The notes under the pieces are model-generated. The model was not told the origin of the DNA. It searched no databases and saw only the letters and a list, made by a program, of their open reading frames with translations. A DNA stretch of 64,000 nt from NCBI GenBank assembly GCA_023381615.1, contig JAMCQL010000080.1, forward strand, positions 1 to 64,000, given 5' to 3'. Below are positions 61,622 through 64,000 of the stretch, one piece after another (the stretch's first letter is position 1; every line of letters begins with the position of its first letter). The DNA comes from Bacteroidota bacterium (GTDB lineage: Bacteria > Bacteroidota > Ignavibacteria > Kryptoniales > JAKASW01). The translations under genes and the position numbers were made by a program.

Positions 61622-62416
61622 TTGAAGACACTCGACGAAATAAAAGGCTGGCTAATAGATATTGACGGGACACTAAGCATCGGAGATGTTCTGATCCCCG
61701 GATCAGCTGAGTTGGTGCAAAAATTAAGAACACAGCGACGACATTTCCGGTTCGTCTCAAATACTACAGTTAATTCCCGAAGACAGATTGCCGAAAAAAT
61801 GTGTCGGCTCGGAATTAATGTGAGGACAAACGAAATCTTCACCGCTTCATCGGCGGCGGCAGAATTGCTGAGAAGTTTCGATGGAATAAAATGTTATTTC
61901 GTTGTTGCGGAAGACTTATTTGAGGAATTCGATGGGATAGAAATTTCCGATATAAATCCGGATTACGTTGTCATTGGCGATATTGGCGCAAAAATGAATT
62001 TTGAGATGATGAACAAAGTGTTCCAACTTGTTATGGGTGGGGCGGAATTAATCGCGCTGCAAAAAAATCGGTTCTTCCGAAGTTCAAGAGGGCTTCAAAT
62101 AGATGCCGGTGCCTTTGTCGCGGCCCTCGAATACGCTTCGGACAAACAAGCAAGGATTATCGGCAAACCTTCAAGGCAGTTTTTTAATCTTGCCGTGCAT
62201 GACATAAGAATCGAAGCAGGGGAACGGTGGCTGTCTGCGGAATTTGCCATAGTAGGTGATGACATAGAGTCGGATATCAAAGGCGCGATGGACGCCGGAC
62301 TCACAGGTATACTGGTTAAGACAGGAAAGTATAACGACTCATATAGCGAGCATTTCGGAATATCGCCGGATTTTACCTTTGACTCAATCAAGGAATTGGC
62401 GAACAATCTGCACTAA
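61622..62416 (+). CDS. HAD-superfamily IIA phosphatase (HDHD2/NagD-like)
   Basis: About 264 aa from a TTG at 61622 with GGAAGAAG upstream; an earlier TTG at 61574 is possible. HAD motif I is WLIDIDGTLSIGD, motif II FVSNTTVNSRRQ, motif III K in GKPSRQFF and motif IV IVGDDIESDIKGAMDAGLTGILVKTGKY (in parts: VGDDIESDIKGA; GLTGILVKTGKY). The cap type and spacing match class IIA enzymes related to HDHD2 and NagD. The substrate is unknown. Confidence 0.88.
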   Translation: MKTLDEIKGWLIDIDGTLSIGDVLIPGSAELVQKLRTQRRHFRFVSNTTVNSRRQIAEKMCRLGINVRTNEIFTASSAAAELLRSFDGIKCYFVVAEDLFEEFDGIEISDINPDYVVIGDIGAKMNFEMMNKVFQLVMGGAELIALQKNRFFRSSRGLQIDAGAFVAALEYASDKQARIIGKPSRQFFNLAVHDIRIEAGERWLSAEFAIVGDDIESDIKGAMDAGLTGILVKTGKYNDSYSEHFGISPDFTFDSIKELANNLH

Positions 62417-62524
62417 TTTTTCACATTCTTCAAGTTCTAATTTCACAAATCTGTTGATTTGTGATTACCATCAGAAAACGGTTGCTTTTCTGTCAATTCG
62501 GTGATAATTTTTTCATAAAAATCC

Positions 62525-63151
62525 ATGAGAAATCTCCAAGTAATCGAGCATCCGCTCATCAAGCGCGATATAAGTCTGCTTCGCGACAAATCAACTACCA
62601 GTGAAGACTTCCGAATAGTAATGAGAAGACTTGCTTCCCTAATGGTTTACGAAGTAACGAAAGACCTGCGATTGAGTTCTTACCCGATCGAAACTCCTTT
62701 GGAACGAACCGAGGGTTACAACATCGCCGATGAAGTTATCCTTGTCCCTGTTCTTCGTGCGGGACTTGGCATGCTCGAAGCTTATCTGAATTTTATTCCG
62801 AATGCCAAAGTTGGGCACATTGGTTTGTATCGCGACGAGACTACGCTTAAGCCGGTGGACTACTACGCAAAATTTCCGCCGAACTTATCCAAGAGCGTGG
62901 TGATATTAATTGACCCGATGCTTGCAACAGGAGGCAGTGCCTCCGCTGCTGTCCGTTATCTCAAGGAACGGGAAGCGAAGAACATCAGATTGAATTGCGT
63001 GGTTGCCGCACCGGAAGGCGTTCAGCTTTTGGAGAGGGAACATCCGGACGTGAAAGTGTTTGCCGCAGTTTTGGATCGCGCTTTAAACAAGAACGGTTAT
63101 ATCATGCCGGGTTTAGGCGACGCGGGCGACAGAATTTTTGGAACAAAGTAG
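62525..63151 (+). CDS. upp: Uracil phosphoribosyltransferase
   Basis: 208 aa, normal length. Salvages uracil to UMP using PRPP. Signatures: VIEHPLIKRDISLLRDKST, VLVPVLRAGLGM-like VPVLRAGLGMLEAY, GLYRDE, the PRPP loop VVILIDPMLATGGSASAAV and the uracil-binding YIMPGLGDAGDRIFGT. Confidence 0.95.
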   Translation: MRNLQVIEHPLIKRDISLLRDKSTTSEDFRIVMRRLASLMVYEVTKDLRLSSYPIETPLERTEGYNIADEVILVPVLRAGLGMLEAYLNFIPNAKVGHIGLYRDETTLKPVDYYAKFPPNLSKSVVILIDPMLATGGSASAAVRYLKEREAKNIRLNCVVAAPEGVQLLEREHPDVKVFAAVLDRALNKNGYIMPGLGDAGDRIFGTK

Positions 63152-63235
63152 ATCTTATTTTTAACGAGCTAAAAACTCGTGCCCCTTCGTGCGAGAATAT
63201 AATTTCTGTCAGGCCCGAATAAACTTTTTGTGGTT

Positions 63236-63973
63236 TCACCCTGCGAATAGCCTTCCAGCGAGAAAGGTTGCCGCTGCTGCCAGTCCTCCGATTGCCATGC
63301 TTTCAAATCCACTTCTGAGAAAGTTTTTTCCTGTAACGACTGTTTTTGCAGCTCCGACTCCAAACAACACGATCAATGTCAAGATCGCGCTGGCGCTCAA
63401 ACCAGGCAGCGGCTGCATAAACGTGTACGGAAGGATTGGCATGAGAGCGCCGAAGGCGTAAGCACCTCCTGTAGCGATTCCTGATTTTCTCGGCGAGGTG
63501 ACCGTATCGAGCGAAAGCCCAAGCTCCTCCCGCATCATTATATCAATCCACCGTTTTTTGTCCGATGTTATGTGCGAAATAATCTTCTCTAACATCTCTC
63601 CATGAAAACCTTTGGCTTCATAAATTTCTCTGATCTCGTCTCTTTCTACTTCAGGGAATTTGTCGACTTCGTAACCTTCACGACTCATCTCGCCTCGGTA
63701 ATATTCGATCTGTGACTTTGTGGAGAGGTAAGCTCCAAGCGCCATGGAAATTGTGCCGCCTATCAACTCGGCAAGTCCGGCAACGAGTATAACACTACTC
63801 TTGACGCCTGCCCCGTTGACTCCCGATGCTACAGCAAAGGCGGCAACGAGGCCGTCGTTCGCGCCGAAAACAAGTTCTCTCACAATGCTTCCTCCCGGTA
63901 TATGAGCCGCTTCGGTATGCGAAGCAGCACCTGCGTCATTCAGCACTCTTCCGCGCCACGACCACTTTGCCAT
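63236..63973 (-). CDS. VIT1/CCC1 family iron/manganese transporter-like protein
   Basis: 245 aa from ATG 63973 (AAAGGA upstream). Start GGSIVRELVFGANDGLVAAFAVASGV is the first transmembrane segment of the VIT1/CCC1 family. AELIGGTISMALGAYLSTKSQIEYYRGEM carries the second. A cytoplasmic charged segment (EREEI-like EVERDEIREIYEAKGF, HGEMLEKII) resembles the metal-binding helix domain of this family. Three more hydrophobic stretches follow. Iron or manganese efflux is the usual role and would suit a heme-rich cell. Confidence 0.88.
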   Translation of the reverse strand: MAKWSWRGRVLNDAGAASHTEAAHIPGGSIVRELVFGANDGLVAAFAVASGVNGAGVKSSVILVAGLAELIGGTISMALGAYLSTKSQIEYYRGEMSREGYEVDKFPEVERDEIREIYEAKGFHGEMLEKIISHITSDKKRWIDIMMREELGLSLDTVTSPRKSGIATGGAYAFGALMPILPYTFMQPLPGLSASAILTLIVLFGVGAAKTVVTGKNFLRSGFESMAIGGLAAAATFLAGRLFAG

Positions 63974-64000
63974 AGTCAATCCTTTTTACAAATTTATGAT

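Noticed and set aside
61483-61665. 60-codon ORF with hydrophobic start
   Set aside because: Overlaps the terminator and the start of the HAD gene in a different frame.

Overview
The window looks like a chromosomal piece of a Bacteroidota/Chlorobiota-lineage bacterium, most probably an Ignavibacteria-like organism. Four proteins end in, or resemble, type IX secretion (T9SS) C-terminal domains, three with the NYPNPFNPTT signature. Other clues are many c-type cytochromes, a PrmA of the Bacteroidota style, a PorZ-like protein, and a serine palmitoyltransferase for sphingolipid synthesis. The assignment is inference; no ribosomal RNA is present. There is one tRNA (Leu-CAG) and one decayed IS end. 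I saw no CRISPR array or prophage.

Layout. 0-1 kb: transposase tail, tRNA-Leu, and an ORF-poor stretch with a near-consensus promoter. 1.3-6.6 kb: DUF2339 membrane protein, then a quinol-oxidising module (Rieske protein, cytochrome b, 11-heme cytochrome, tetraheme c554-like protein). 6.8-13.4 kb: a hybrid PAS kinase, then a propeller-sensor kinase with its NarL-type regulator. 13.5-21.5 kb: three large secreted beta-propeller proteins with T9SS tails. 21.5-25 kb: lipoprotein, DUF6483-like protein, queF and a queuosine-precursor transporter, with decayed DNA on both sides (DUF72 tails, a truncated DUF2203 gene, palindromic repeats). 25.8-40 kb: housekeeping genes (proline dehydrogenase, uvrB, comF, prmA, ppx, rsmB, cysteine desulfurase on the minus strand, Crp/Fnr regulator, PHP phosphoesterase, ribH, PorZ-like). 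40-45.7 kb: serine palmitoyltransferase next to a GNAT-fold protein that may be the bacterial ceramide synthase, then ilvE, a cyclic-nucleotide-binding protein, a universal stress protein and a thioredoxin-like lipoprotein.

45.7-61.4 kb is the most striking part. A minus-strand kinase / NtrC-type regulator pair is followed by a pseudo-receiver protein, a 19-heme cytochrome plus separate cytochrome b, a DksA-like zinc protein, a fused 19-heme cytochrome c-cytochrome b protein, a second DksA-like protein, a second c554-like protein, and an outer-membrane conduit (beta-barrel, 14-heme cytochrome, 7-heme lipoprotein). The motif GTCGGCACAGTNNTTGAA occurs twice, each copy the same distance before a start codon, at the heads of the two cytochrome-b/c modules. 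By my count the window encodes 78 c-type heme motifs. Together with the bc-like module these genes could carry electrons from the quinol pool across the periplasm and outer membrane (extracellular electron transfer), under two-component and possibly sigma-54 control. The end of the window has a HAD phosphatase, upp and a VIT1/CCC1-type transporter.
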